DNA of 64,000 bases, from positions 584,847-648,846 of the forward strand of contig NZ_RPOK01000001.1 in NCBI RefSeq assembly GCF_003820355.1, written 5' to 3'. The notes beneath the pieces are model-generated. The model saw only the letters and a list, made by a program, of their open reading frames with translations. It was not told the origin of the DNA and made no database searches. Positions 1 to 8,595 of the stretch are shown here, in pieces. This stretch comes from Paralteromonas sediminis (GTDB lineage: Bacteria > Pseudomonadota > Gammaproteobacteria > Enterobacterales > Alteromonadaceae). The stretch's first letter is position 1, and the number at the start of each line of letters is the position of its first letter. Position numbers and translations under genes: made by a program.

Positions 1-347
1 TCATCGATTTTCGGCAGAGTATCGTGCCGATCATTGACTTGAGGGATGTGTTGAGCGGCACTGCGACCGAACTTAAACCGAAAACCATTATCGTGGTGGT
101 GCAAGTATGCACGGCCGATGATGCTAAGACCATTGGCCTGGTCGTTGATGCGGTTTCTGAGGTGATCAGCGTCGATCCTGAATCGGTCAGGCCACCACCC
201 AAAATTCAGCAAAGTGCTAAAAAAGCGGTACAAGGGCTGTTTAAGCATGATGAACACATAGTCGTTATTTTGGATTTGGCCGTTTTAATAGAGTTGAATG
301 ATTTTGATGGTCTAAGAGCTCAGTTGGCGGATGCAGACGATGTGTAG
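1..347 (+). CDS. cheW: CheW-like chemotaxis coupling protein, 3' part
   Basis: This is the C-terminal part of a CheW-like SH3-fold coupling protein. Its reading frame is open from the first bases of the window, so the start lies upstream. The visible part contains the typical CheW core 'VPIIDLR' followed by a beta strand and 'GLVVDAVSEVI', which in the family packs against CheA P5 and receptor tips. CheW links chemoreceptors to the CheA kinase at the inner face of the membrane. The gene ends 2 bp before a ParA-like gene and opens a tightly packed run ending in cheB. A second option is the CheW-like end of a longer fusion such as CheV or CheA, which cannot be excluded because the N-terminus is missing. 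Confidence 0.85.
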   Translation, partial: IDFRQSIVPIIDLRDVLSGTATELKPKTIIVVVQVCTADDAKTIGLVVDAVSEVISVDPESVRPPPKIQQSAKKAVQGLFKHDEHIVVILDLAVLIELNDFDGLRAQLADADDV

Positions 348-349
348 TT

Positions 350-1102
350 ATGACAAGGATCATTAGCTGCGTAAATCAAAAGGGTGGTGTGGGGAAAACG
401 ACATTGTGCGCGAATCTGGCACATGCCCTAGCGTCGCTCGGAAAGCGGGTGCTGGTTATTGATGCGGATCCGCAGGGGCATCTCAGTCAGCACTTGGGTG
501 TGGTGGATGATCCAGAGCTTGGCTTGTTTAGTGTTTTGCAAGAAGAACACACACTGCTACAGGCGAGCGTAAAGGTGACAGACAGTATTGCGCTTATCCC
601 GCCAGGTAGGCAACTGGTGAGGTTGGAGTCTGTTCATATGAAGCCGGGGCGGGGCTTGTTGTTGCGAAAGGCAATGCAGCAAGCAGCATTGGAGGAGTTT
701 GATTTTGTTCTGTTGGACTGCCCACCTTCAAATGGCTTTTTGGTGGTTAATGCGATTGCTGCCAGTAAGGAACTACTAATTCCGGTGACACCCGATTATT
801 TAGGCCTGAGTGGTTTGTCGAAAATGGCCAAGCAAATCAAACGATATGAACAGGTAATGGGCGATTTTACTGAGCTTTGGATTGTTATTAGCCGCTTTCA
901 ACGACGAGCTGTCAATCGCGAAGCTGAGCAAAAAATTCGGTTTTATTTCGGTGACAAGGTGACACCACAAGTTATCTTTGAACGAGCGGCAACAGCTGAA
1001 AGCCCAGGACATGGTATGTCAGTGCTTCAGTACGCACCAAACAGCAAAAGCAGCGACGAATTTGTTGCACTGGCTGAGCAAATTTCGCAGAGGGGGGAGT
1101 AA
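350..1102 (+). CDS. ParA/Soj-family ATPase of a chemosensory cluster
   Basis: This 250-residue P-loop ATPase of the ParA/MinD type has a deviant Walker A motif KGGVGKTT at residues 11-18, the DADPQG segment near residue 39 and a Walker B-like LLDCPPS near 125. Being about 250 residues it lacks the N-terminal DNA-binding extension of plasmid ParA. It lies between cheW and a STAS gene and overlaps the latter by one base (TAATG). Relatives in such a position, such as Vibrio ParC and Rhodobacter PpfA, position chemosensory arrays in the cell and pass them to daughters. That role is inferred here from position and family. A chromosome-partitioning Soj role is unlikely, since no parB is next to it. 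Confidence 0.88.
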   Translation: MTRIISCVNQKGGVGKTTLCANLAHALASLGKRVLVIDADPQGHLSQHLGVVDDPELGLFSVLQEEHTLLQASVKVTDSIALIPPGRQLVRLESVHMKPGRGLLLRKAMQQAALEEFDFVLLDCPPSNGFLVVNAIAASKELLIPVTPDYLGLSGLSKMAKQIKRYEQVMGDFTELWIVISRFQRRAVNREAEQKIRFYFGDKVTPQVIFERAATAESPGHGMSVLQYAPNSKSSDEFVALAEQISQRGE

Positions 1103-1551
1103 TGGGAAACACCCACGATCAAGATGCTAACAAATTGGGCCATGATCCACTTGAATGGCTTGGCGAAGAAGAGGCCGACACTGAAACAAAACCTAGCGTC
1201 TCTTTAGAGGCCTCACCACAATCCAGTGAGCCGGTATTAAAACCTGAATCTGATGCACCTATTTCAGAGCCCGAAATCCTCGAGGGGCCGCTCACTGTGG
1301 CGCAGGTTGAAGAAGTACATGCAACATTGACAACCCTTATCGACGGTTTACCAGAGGGGGGAAACTGGACACTGGATTTGTCTGGTGTCACCCAGCTGGA
1401 TTCCAGTGGCTATCAACTGCTAGTGAGTGCTTTTAATAGCTGTAAGCTCAAGCAAATTGCTGTTTCTGTCACGGGGTTGTCTGAGTCGATTTCAGAGCTA
1501 CTTACTATGCTGGGCGATTCCACACTTAAGGCAATGGCAGACAAGGGCTGA
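1102..1551 (+). CDS. STAS-domain protein with acidic N-terminal extension
   Basis: This 149-residue protein has two parts. Residues 1-62 are acidic and rich in Ser, Glu and Pro, and are probably disordered. Residues 63-148 form a STAS domain with the typical 'LDLSGVTQLDSSG' core, where the Ser pair at 101-102 corresponds to the phosphorylated or contact Ser of anti-sigma-factor antagonists. It overlaps the ParA gene by one base and precedes cheR. STAS proteins recur in alternative chemosensory gene clusters, for example Vibrio system III, where their biochemical role is not settled. No partner anti-sigma kinase is visible in the window. Confidence 0.8.
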   Translation: MGNTHDQDANKLGHDPLEWLGEEEADTETKPSVSLEASPQSSEPVLKPESDAPISEPEILEGPLTVAQVEEVHATLTTLIDGLPEGGNWTLDLSGVTQLDSSGYQLLVSAFNSCKLKQIAVSVTGLSESISELLTMLGDSTLKAMADKG

Positions 1552-1552
1552 G

Positions 1553-2371
1553 ATGAGTACGCAACGAGAGTTTGAATTTACATTTGCCCATTTTGATGCG
1601 TTAAGAAAGCAGGCTCATAACTATTCTGGGATTAATTTTACCGATGACAAACTTGAGATGTTTTATGCCCGTCTTGCCAAACGGCTTAGAAAGCTAGGGA
1701 TAACGTCGTTTTCGGAATATGTTAAGCGCGTTAAACAAGACCAAGCGGAATTCTCTGAGTTCGTAAACGCTGTAACTACTAATATTACTGCCTTTGAGCG
1801 AGAGCCGCATCATTTTGCTCATCTGAAAGAGCAGATGAAAACGTTTAAAAAATCTACTGTCAACATTTGGTCAGCGGGCTGCAGTACGGGTCAGGAGCCA
1901 TACACTATTCTGGTCAATATATTACCTTTTTGCCGACAAAAACGGATCGAGGTAAAGGTATTGGCATCGGACCTCGATACTGATGTGCTGTCTAAGGCTC
2001 AAGCCGGCATTTATAAAGTGAAAGATGTTGAGATGTATGGGCAAGCCGTCAAAAAGCAGTTTTTTCGCAAAGGCATCGGACCCAAAGAAGGGTTTTGTAT
2101 GGTTAAGCCCGTTTTATCTGAGTGCATCGAGTTTAGGCAACTTAACCTGTTTTACCCCTGGAAACTGGATAGGAAGTTTGACTTCATTTTTTGCCGAAAT
2201 GTATTGATTTACTTTGAACAGAAGAAAAAGCTGGAAATCATTGATCGCTTTGCCAGCAATCTTGTTCCTAATGGCATCTTATTTTTGGGGCACTCAGAGT
2301 TGATCCCACGTGACGACCCGCGCTGGAAAAATATTGGCACCAATATGTATCAGTTAACGGGGGCGGGATAA
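1553..2371 (+). CDS. cheR: chemotaxis protein methyltransferase CheR
   Basis: CheR transfers methyl groups from S-adenosylmethionine to glutamates of chemoreceptors. The N-terminal helical domain covers roughly residues 5-75. It is followed by a Rossmann SAM-binding domain with motif I 'SAGCSTGQEPYTI' and the typical 'FIFCRNVLIYF' strand. The start was set at ATG 1553 (MSTQREFEF), one base after the stop of the STAS gene. An upstream in-frame extension inside the STAS gene has no family support. The resulting 272 residues match usual CheR length. No TPR or PAS extension is present. The gene overlaps cheD by one base, consistent with translational coupling. Confidence 0.96.
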   Translation: MSTQREFEFTFAHFDALRKQAHNYSGINFTDDKLEMFYARLAKRLRKLGITSFSEYVKRVKQDQAEFSEFVNAVTTNITAFEREPHHFAHLKEQMKTFKKSTVNIWSAGCSTGQEPYTILVNILPFCRQKRIEVKVLASDLDTDVLSKAQAGIYKVKDVEMYGQAVKKQFFRKGIGPKEGFCMVKPVLSECIEFRQLNLFYPWKLDRKFDFIFCRNVLIYFEQKKKLEIIDRFASNLVPNGILFLGHSELIPRDDPRWKNIGTNMYQLTGAG

Positions 2372-2982
2372 TGAGCGTACAACCTTGTCAACCCGGTTTT
2401 GAGCACATTAACCGCTACTTCGACCGGCAGGTGGGCATGAATACCGCCAAAATACTGCCAGGTGAGTTTTATATTTCACAGCAGAAAGAAATCATCACAA
2501 CTGTGTTAGGGTCCTGCATATCAGTATGTGCCTATGATTTACAGCAGCAAGTGGGGGGGATGAACCACTTTTTATTGCCAATGAGTCGGTCTGAAAAGCT
2601 TGACTTAGGGAGTGAAGCATTTCGCTATGGCGATGTCGCCATGGAACAAATGATCAATGCCTTACTGAAATTGGGTGCTGAGCGGCGCCGTTTGCAGTTT
2701 AAGGCGTTCGGTGGCGGCCAGATTATTAAAACCATGACACCTATTGGTGAGAGCAATATTAGCTTTCTAAAGAAATTCATGGCCCTTGAGGGGTTTAAAA
2801 TAGAGGCGTCTGACATGGGAGGGCCTTACCCCAGAAAAGTACGGTTTGATCCGCTGACCGGTCAAGTTTGGGTAAAGCGTCTGGCTCATTTGCACAATGA
2901 CACTATCAGTAAACGTGAGGCTGATTATCAGAAGAACTTAAATGAGCATGATCAGTCTGGCGAAATTGACTTATTTGAATAA
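2371..2982 (+). CDS. cheD: chemoreceptor glutamine deamidase CheD
   Basis: CheD deamidates receptor glutamines to methyl-accepting glutamates. The 203-residue protein carries the family hallmark TVLGSC with catalytic Cys49 and the histidine in GGMNHFLLP (His66). The N-terminal 20 residues before the conserved core are a little longer than in many CheDs. The gene is translationally coupled to cheR and is followed by cheB after 3 bp. CheD is absent from the classical enteric flagellar chemotaxis set, so its presence marks this as an additional chemosensory system. Confidence 0.95.
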   Translation: MSVQPCQPGFEHINRYFDRQVGMNTAKILPGEFYISQQKEIITTVLGSCISVCAYDLQQQVGGMNHFLLPMSRSEKLDLGSEAFRYGDVAMEQMINALLKLGAERRRLQFKAFGGGQIIKTMTPIGESNISFLKKFMALEGFKIEASDMGGPYPRKVRFDPLTGQVWVKRLAHLHNDTISKREADYQKNLNEHDQSGEIDLFE

Positions 2983-2985
2983 ATT

Positions 2986-4086
2986 ATGAATGCAATCAAA
3001 GTACTTATTGTTGATGATTCCCGCTTAATACAAACCGTGCTCAACGAGATACTGGGCAGTGATGGCCGCTTTGTTGTTGTGGGGATAGCAGAAAACCCTC
3101 ACGAGGCCCGTCAGCTTATCAAGGAAACCGATCCGGATGTACTGACTCTGGATGTTGAGATGCCAAAAATGAACGGCATTGCTTTTTTAAAAAATCTTAT
3201 GCGATTGCGCCCTATGCCCGTAGTGATGATTTCGACCTTAACCGCTAAGGGTGCGGGTGTAACGCTAGAGGCGATCGAGTTAGGCGCCGTTGATTTTGTT
3301 GAGAAGCCCTCTGATTTGAGCCAGTCGATCGACCACTATCGGCATGAAATCTGTGAAAAGGTATTTGCGGCATCAAAGGTCTCTCGACTAAAGTTATTAG
3401 AAACGCAGCAGCGTATAAGAGGAGAAGGGCAGTCGTCTGTTACGCGCTCCGTGACACAATCTGCCCCAGCACAGGCATCTCTAGCTATACAACGGGGCGT
3501 GGCCGCACATCGAATTTGCGCTATTGGCGGCTCGACTGGCGGCTTAGAGGCATTGTCTAATATGCTTCGTCAGGTGCAGTTTAATGGCAGAGAATGCATT
3601 GTTGTTTGTTTACATCTGCCCGCAGGGTTTACTGCCTCTTATTCAAGGCGTTTGGACAGCTTGTTACCCATTGACGTGAAAGAGGCTGAACACGGTGACA
3701 AACTGGAGCAAGGGTGCGTTTATATTGCGCCAGGTGGGCTACACATGGAAGTTGTGAAGCGGGCAGGCGCTTTTTGCATAAGAATTAACGACGATGAGCC
3801 CGTGAACAGACATAAACCGAGTGTCGATGTACTATTTGACTCTGTTGCTGACTGTGTTGGCGCAAGTGCCATTGGGTTTATCCTTACCGGAATGGGACGA
3901 GATGGAGCATTAGGCTTAAAGCGAATGCACGAAGCGGGATGCATGACTTATGCACAGGATGAAGCCACCGCTGTTGTATGGGGAATGCCTGGGGCTGCAG
4001 CAGAAATAGGTGCCGTTATCCCAGAAAACATTGCACCTTTAACCAAGCTCAGTGCGTATTTAACTGACTACTATCAGAAAAAGTAG
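2986..4086 (+). CDS. cheB: protein-glutamate methylesterase/deamidase CheB
   Basis: This is a two-domain response regulator. The N-terminal receiver carries phospho-acceptor Asp56 within 'LTLDVEMP' and the acidic pair Asp10/Asp11. After a variable linker (about residues 140-175) comes the CheB methylesterase domain with the catalytic triad Ser183 (GGSTGG), His210 and Asp306 (GMGRDG). It removes receptor methyl groups or deamidates receptors when phosphorylated by CheA. It is the last recognisable chemotaxis gene of the run, 19 bp before the BLUF photoreceptor gene, which is probably co-transcribed. Confidence 0.97.
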   Translation: MNAIKVLIVDDSRLIQTVLNEILGSDGRFVVVGIAENPHEARQLIKETDPDVLTLDVEMPKMNGIAFLKNLMRLRPMPVVMISTLTAKGAGVTLEAIELGAVDFVEKPSDLSQSIDHYRHEICEKVFAASKVSRLKLLETQQRIRGEGQSSVTRSVTQSAPAQASLAIQRGVAAHRICAIGGSTGGLEALSNMLRQVQFNGRECIVVCLHLPAGFTASYSRRLDSLLPIDVKEAEHGDKLEQGCVYIAPGGLHMEVVKRAGAFCIRINDDEPVNRHKPSVDVLFDSVADCVGASAIGFILTGMGRDGALGLKRMHEAGCMTYAQDEATAVVWGMPGAAAEIGAVIPENIAPLTKLSAYLTDYYQKK

Positions 4087-4105
4087 CTGGGCAGGAGACA
4101 CTATC

Positions 4106-4513
4106 ATGGCAGGCAGTATTCACCGACTAATCTACTTAAGCGATGTTAATCGTGAGCTGTTCGACTCTAATGCGTTAAGCGGTATTCTGAAGACGGCCAG
4201 AGAAAAAAATCAGCAGCTAGGTATCTCTGGCATGTTAATTTGTGATTATCATCATTTTTTACAGGTGCTAGAAGGCGATAAAGACCATGTCAGCGGTATC
4301 TATGATGTTATCGCCCATGACCCGCGGCATACAGGGGTGAAGTTAATTGAAGCGGTCGATACCGACACGCGGTTATTTGGCGAATGGGCAATGGGTTTTT
4401 CTCGGGTCATTGAATCATCCTCAGGTAAGCTGGCTGAACTGAACGCTCAGGAGGCAATCGATCTTCTAAAGCAGTACGCAAGAAACCGTGACAGTGGCAC
4501 GGCAGTTAGCTGA
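4106..4513 (+). CDS. BLUF-domain blue-light photoreceptor (stand-alone)
   Basis: This 135-residue protein consists almost entirely of one BLUF (sensor of blue light using FAD) domain. Residues matching the BLUF photocycle are visible: Tyr10 in 'RLIYLS', Asn35 in 'REKNQQLGISG', Gln53 in 'FLQVLEG', and Trp94/Met96 in 'GEWAMGF'. No output domain is attached, as in the short BLUF proteins that signal by protein-protein contact. The gene lies 19 bp after cheB and 3 bp before an unrecognised gene, so it is likely in the same operon. A link between light sensing and the chemosensory array is an inference from this position. Confidence 0.92.
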   Translation: MAGSIHRLIYLSDVNRELFDSNALSGILKTAREKNQQLGISGMLICDYHHFLQVLEGDKDHVSGIYDVIAHDPRHTGVKLIEAVDTDTRLFGEWAMGFSRVIESSSGKLAELNAQEAIDLLKQYARNRDSGTAVS

Positions 4514-4516
4514 CTA

Positions 4517-5194
4517 ATGGATAATAAGGTTTTTGGCAAACATCTGCATACTATTGCCAATCGTGCCATGCCATTGACGGGAAAGCTTACCCTTATGCGG
4601 ATGGGAAAGGTACCTTGCAGCACTGAACAGCTCACGTTACTGGAAGAAAAGTGTCATCACCTACATCAGGCAATTGACATTGCGCGTCAGGAACTGGAAG
4701 CCGCTCAGGTATTCGGTAGTGACGTTTCATTATTATGTGTTTTACGGATTGAATTAAAACCCTCCCCTGAAATGTCAATCGAAGGGTTGTTGGTAGATTT
4801 GCAAACACACTTAAACCTTAGTGAGTGGTCATCAGGTGCTAGCGTAGTTGCGCTTCACTATGAGGGCGCTATTGTGCTTTACGTCCAGGGTGATCCGGCA
4901 AAGGTCAGCACAGTGCTGGCCAAAACGCTTTTGTTTTCACATACCAGGGCAGTTGAGCGACTCATTAACGAGACACACCGTCAGCAGGCGGATACGCTCT
5001 GGGAGGGCGGGCACTTTTTTGATTTGTCCTCTTGTGGCAAGGAAACACACTTAAGGGCATACACAGAGGAATTATTTTCAAGGGAAGTGAACCCTACGGA
5101 TGTCCCACTCTTATTAAACCGTATAAACAAAGAACTGGAAGCGTTAGAGGAAGGACCAGGTGCTCCCTCTGTTTCAGCGTTAAACAATGAGTAA
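4517..5194 (+). CDS. unrecognised protein between BLUF and PAS genes
   Basis: I do not recognise a family for this 225-residue product. It has no signal peptide or transmembrane segment and is probably cytoplasmic. The N-terminal third contains helix-forming stretches with heptad-like character (about residues 35-65). The middle part alternates beta-like hydrophobic runs such as 'VVALHYEGAIVLYV' (near 110-125) and could be a small sensor or ligand-binding fold. The C-terminus is acidic. It starts 3 bp after the BLUF gene and ends 18 bp before the PAS gene, so it is probably co-translated with both and may work in the same signalling route. Confidence 0.75.
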   Translation: MDNKVFGKHLHTIANRAMPLTGKLTLMRMGKVPCSTEQLTLLEEKCHHLHQAIDIARQELEAAQVFGSDVSLLCVLRIELKPSPEMSIEGLLVDLQTHLNLSEWSSGASVVALHYEGAIVLYVQGDPAKVSTVLAKTLLFSHTRAVERLINETHRQQADTLWEGGHFFDLSSCGKETHLRAYTEELFSREVNPTDVPLLLNRINKELEALEEGPGAPSVSALNNE

Positions 5195-5212
5195 ATACTC
5201 TTACGCGAGAGC

Positions 5213-6304
5213 ATGTCTATGAAAGACACACTGTTTCAGGGGCCGAACCTCGGTAGTTTGTTTGAAATTGTGTTGGAGCGTAGCTTCGAAGCGATTTTGA
5301 TCACAGATGCAGAGCCTGAAAACCATAAGATATTGTATGCCAACGACAAATTTTGTCAGATGACAGGCTACACCAGAGAGGAATTGTACGGTAAAAACCC
5401 GAGAATTCTGCAAGGAAAACGCACCAGCCGTCGGGTTATTGAACGGCTCAAAGCCGCGTTAGCATCTGCATCACCTTTTATTGGCGCAACCTTTAACTAT
5501 AACAAGCTGGGGGAGGTGTATCCCGTACAGTGGAATGTTTACCCTGTGCTGGACGAGCACCAACAACCTCAATATTTTGTCTCAATTCAGCAGGATTTAA
5601 GTGAACTCAGAAACAGCTTGGCTAGGTTAAAGTCATCCAGTGCAAGCTTTCGTCATTTCCTGTCAGAACTCAAGTCTCAAGGGCAAAGTGACTCGGAACA
5701 ATACCGGGTGGCACATCAAGGGCTGGTTGAAAACAGCAAGGTATTGTCACGGTATGTAAATCGTACTGTTACTGAAAAAAAGGAGACGGAAGAGTTCTTT
5801 GATTTCGACAGTAATATTCAAAAAGCCTCAGAACATAAGCCGGCTAAACGCGCTATAAGTGCGGAGCATTACATAGCGTCTATTGGCGAAGACAACCCCA
5901 GTATCAATGAATTAGTGGGCTTGGCACACAGTCTTGCCAGTGTCATTGAGTTGGAATCCTTAACCGATATTAGTATGTCACGACGTAAGGAATTAATCAG
6001 TGATATCCAGGAAATCGCTAATGCATTGTTTTTCCTCGAAGAGTTTATGGATGTATCGGTGGCATTGAGCGAACTCGCCGTAGCCATGTATCACAATGTT
6101 GAAAAAGAGTACGACATTATTATATCTGAAGCGATTAAAGGCTTAGTGATTGACCTTGATACCTGGATAAGTGAAGTATTTGTGGCGCGTAGTGCAGACA
6201 ATGTGCATATGCTGGATGACAGTATTGTTGGCAGTTGCGGGCAGATTTTAGTTTTTTGCAGAATTGATGACAATGAAGAAGAGGACGATGATGAACTGTG
6301 GTAA
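5213..6304 (+). CDS. PAS-domain signalling protein with unrecognised C-terminal domain
   Basis: This 363-residue soluble protein has a PAS/PAC domain at about residues 14-132. The segment GKNPRILQG (60-68) has the shape of a LOV photocycle motif but carries Pro63 where LOV domains have the reactive Cys, so it is a PAS sensor and not a LOV photoreceptor. A helical linker (about 130-200) leads to a C-terminal region (about 215-350) that I cannot assign, ending in a very acidic tail. No kinase, GGDEF or EAL motif is seen. ATG 5213 was chosen, and an internal ATG two codons on is also possible. It is the last gene of the rightward run and is convergent with the histidine kinase gene. Confidence 0.85.
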   Translation: MSMKDTLFQGPNLGSLFEIVLERSFEAILITDAEPENHKILYANDKFCQMTGYTREELYGKNPRILQGKRTSRRVIERLKAALASASPFIGATFNYNKLGEVYPVQWNVYPVLDEHQQPQYFVSIQQDLSELRNSLARLKSSSASFRHFLSELKSQGQSDSEQYRVAHQGLVENSKVLSRYVNRTVTEKKETEEFFDFDSNIQKASEHKPAKRAISAEHYIASIGEDNPSINELVGLAHSLASVIELESLTDISMSRRKELISDIQEIANALFFLEEFMDVSVALSELAVAMYHNVEKEYDIIISEAIKGLVIDLDTWISEVFVARSADNVHMLDDSIVGSCGQILVFCRIDDNEEEDDDELW

Positions 6305-6313
6305 AGCGCCATA

Positions 6314-8509
6314 TTAGCTCAATACTTTATTGATACAAGCATTGAGCTCGGCGAGTCTATATGGCTTTTTAATAATGTCGATGACACCCATAGACAAGAG
6401 CTCTGATTCTGAATTTTCAGCCATAAAACCAGACGCTACAATCGCTTTTACTGACGAGTCAATGGCTTTCAAGGCTAGGTATGTTTGCTTACCGTCTAAT
6501 TTTGGCATAATCATATCCAGGATCACCAAGTCGACGACATTGTGTTTAAATAGCTCAATAGCGTCTTCCCCGTCTTTTGCCAACAAAGCTTCATGACCTA
6601 GTGAATCTAAAAACTCTGCACATAACTCCCTGATCATAGCTTCATCATCAACCAGGAGTATCTTTCGTTTTCTATCGGGCTGAGCGTCTTGGCAAGGCGT
6701 AGTCTGTTCAGTAGGTACAGTGCTATCATAGACGGGTAAATCGATATCAAACCGCGTACCCTCACCGACGGTACTGGTAACCTTAATGTTACCGCCCATA
6801 TTTTCTATCGTGCCATACGCTGATGCCAGCCCAAGTCCTGTGCCTTTTCCTACAGCTTTGGTCGTAAAAAATGGCGTAAAGATTTTGTTCAGATCTTCTT
6901 TTTTAATGCCGCAGCCGGTATCAGAAAATATCACATGAAGGCCTTTGCCTGTAGCCGTAGGAATAGTTTCTGTTTGAATGAAAATAGTACCGCCCTTTGG
7001 CATCGCATCCCTCGCGTTCAGCCCTAAATTTAACAGTGCATTTTGCAAGAGCGCATAATCTCCCTTAACAATATGCAAACTGGCATTCAGACGTAAATCA
7101 ATGGAAATGCGCTTGTCGATAGAGTGGCTGATGATATCAATGGTATCGCTTATTAGTTTGTGCAAATCAAGTGGCTTGAATTCTGTTTTGTCTTGCCTCG
7201 AAAATGCCAATAATTGTCGTGTTAGGTTACTGGCGTTTTCTGCACAAGCAATAATTTTTCCAACGTAGGTTTTAGAGCTATCCAGATCGTTTGAGGCACT
7301 GATGAGTTCAGCGAAGCCCATAATACTGGAAAGCTGATTGTTAAAGTCATGGGCCACTCCGCCTGCAAGTTGACCTAATGCTTCCATTTTTTGTGCTTCT
7401 TTTAACTTGTTTTGCAGTTCAATTCTGTCTGTAATGTCGGTGTGTGAACCGAGTAACCTGACCGGTTTACCTTCTTCATTTAAAAAGCTGGTTGCATGGG
7501 ACATTATCCAGCGATAGTCGCCGTTTTTATGTTGCATGCGAAAAACGGCCTCGTAGGTTCGCTGGCCGTCATCGGTCACATTGGCTATTTTTTGTAATGT
7601 TTCCTCAAGGTCCTCGGGGTGCACGCGGCGCTCCCATTCCGCATAGCTGTCGTTTATCTCATGGGCTTCATAACCCAGTTGTCGTTTGTATTCATCAGAA
7701 AAACGGGCTTCATTGGTCACTAAATTCCAGTCCCACAAGGCGATACCACCTGCGACAATGGACTCATTTAAGCGTAATGCGGTTTCTTCTAACGCTAGCT
7801 TAGCCTCCTTGAGTGTAGAGACGTCCTGAAAGGTGCCCACTAAACGTGTGACTCTGCCTGCGTCATCCAATATGGGCTCACAGCGAGCTACCGCAAATCG
7901 CCGGTCATCGCCCTTGCTATTGAGTTCGAGCTCGAGTTCATAGGGGGTACCGCGCTCAGCCGCATTGGCCACTGCCGGTTGCAGGAGCTGCCACGATGAG
8001 GGGGTAAATAGTTTGTGATGTGTTTCGTAGGGCGGGGCATGCTCTGATACGGGTAATCCAAAAATCCTGAAAAGTTCAGGCGACCACCATACTTGCTCAC
8101 TGAGTAAATCGTAATACCAGGTTGCGGTTTTGTTGATTGATTGGCTGATGTTCAATGACTCTATGGCAGCCTCGCGCCGGGTAACATCAGTCACTAAAAC
8201 TATGATTTCAAATTGCGTTCTATTAACGAAGAGCTCTACAGCTACTGGTTGCTTATTCTTTTTATAAGCCGTAAATACACGCTTGGTTGTGCTGTTGGGT
8301 GATTGAAGCCAAAAAGAATTATCACTGGTGACGCTGTTTTGTTCGAGTTCAGGTATAAACGCAGAAATGGGTTTACCGATTAAGTCATGGGGCGCATAAA
8401 GAAAAACCTCTGACAAATAATCGTTGATCAGCCTAATGTGGCCCGTTATGTCGACAACCAATATTGGACTTGGAACAAGGTTTATGGAAGCTGAATCTGT
8501 GTGTTCCAT
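6314..8509 (-). CDS. PAS-containing hybrid sensor histidine kinase with C-terminal receiver
   Basis: This cytoplasmic hybrid kinase of 731 residues has no transmembrane segment. Three PAS/PAC units lie at about 10-115, 125-235 and 245-365. The HisKA domain has the phospho-acceptor His387 (GGVAHDFNN), and the HATPase domain has the N box around Asn498, 'SDTGCGI' near 530 and the G2 box 'GTGLGLA' near 556. A receiver domain (about 616-731) carries Asp665 in 'VILDMIMP'. The HDFNN signature is typical of NtrB-like/PAS hybrid kinases. It is convergent with the PAS gene (9 bp between stops), and its position next to the BLUF/PAS genes suggests but does not prove a shared pathway. Its phosphorelay partner is not visible. 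Confidence 0.93.
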   Translation of the reverse strand: MEHTDSASINLVPSPILVVDITGHIRLINDYLSEVFLYAPHDLIGKPISAFIPELEQNSVTSDNSFWLQSPNSTTKRVFTAYKKNKQPVAVELFVNRTQFEIIVLVTDVTRREAAIESLNISQSINKTATWYYDLLSEQVWWSPELFRIFGLPVSEHAPPYETHHKLFTPSSWQLLQPAVANAAERGTPYELELELNSKGDDRRFAVARCEPILDDAGRVTRLVGTFQDVSTLKEAKLALEETALRLNESIVAGGIALWDWNLVTNEARFSDEYKRQLGYEAHEINDSYAEWERRVHPEDLEETLQKIANVTDDGQRTYEAVFRMQHKNGDYRWIMSHATSFLNEEGKPVRLLGSHTDITDRIELQNKLKEAQKMEALGQLAGGVAHDFNNQLSSIMGFAELISASNDLDSSKTYVGKIIACAENASNLTRQLLAFSRQDKTEFKPLDLHKLISDTIDIISHSIDKRISIDLRLNASLHIVKGDYALLQNALLNLGLNARDAMPKGGTIFIQTETIPTATGKGLHVIFSDTGCGIKKEDLNKIFTPFFTTKAVGKGTGLGLASAYGTIENMGGNIKVTSTVGEGTRFDIDLPVYDSTVPTEQTTPCQDAQPDRKRKILLVDDEAMIRELCAEFLDSLGHEALLAKDGEDAIELFKHNVVDLVILDMIMPKLDGKQTYLALKAIDSSVKAIVASGFMAENSESELLSMGVIDIIKKPYRLAELNACINKVLS

Positions 8510-8595
8510 GGGCGCTATTTATCGGGACTGTACTAAAAGCGTAGATGAATATTCACATGTTTTCTAAAACAAATCCGCTAAAAGATTGTTTTGAA

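Noticed and set aside
1427-1552. Longer CheR reading from inside the STAS gene
   Set aside because: The extension overlaps the STAS coding sequence and shows no CheR likeness.
5390-5420. LOV photoreceptor domain in the PAS protein
   Set aside because: The reactive cysteine position of the LOV motif is proline here.
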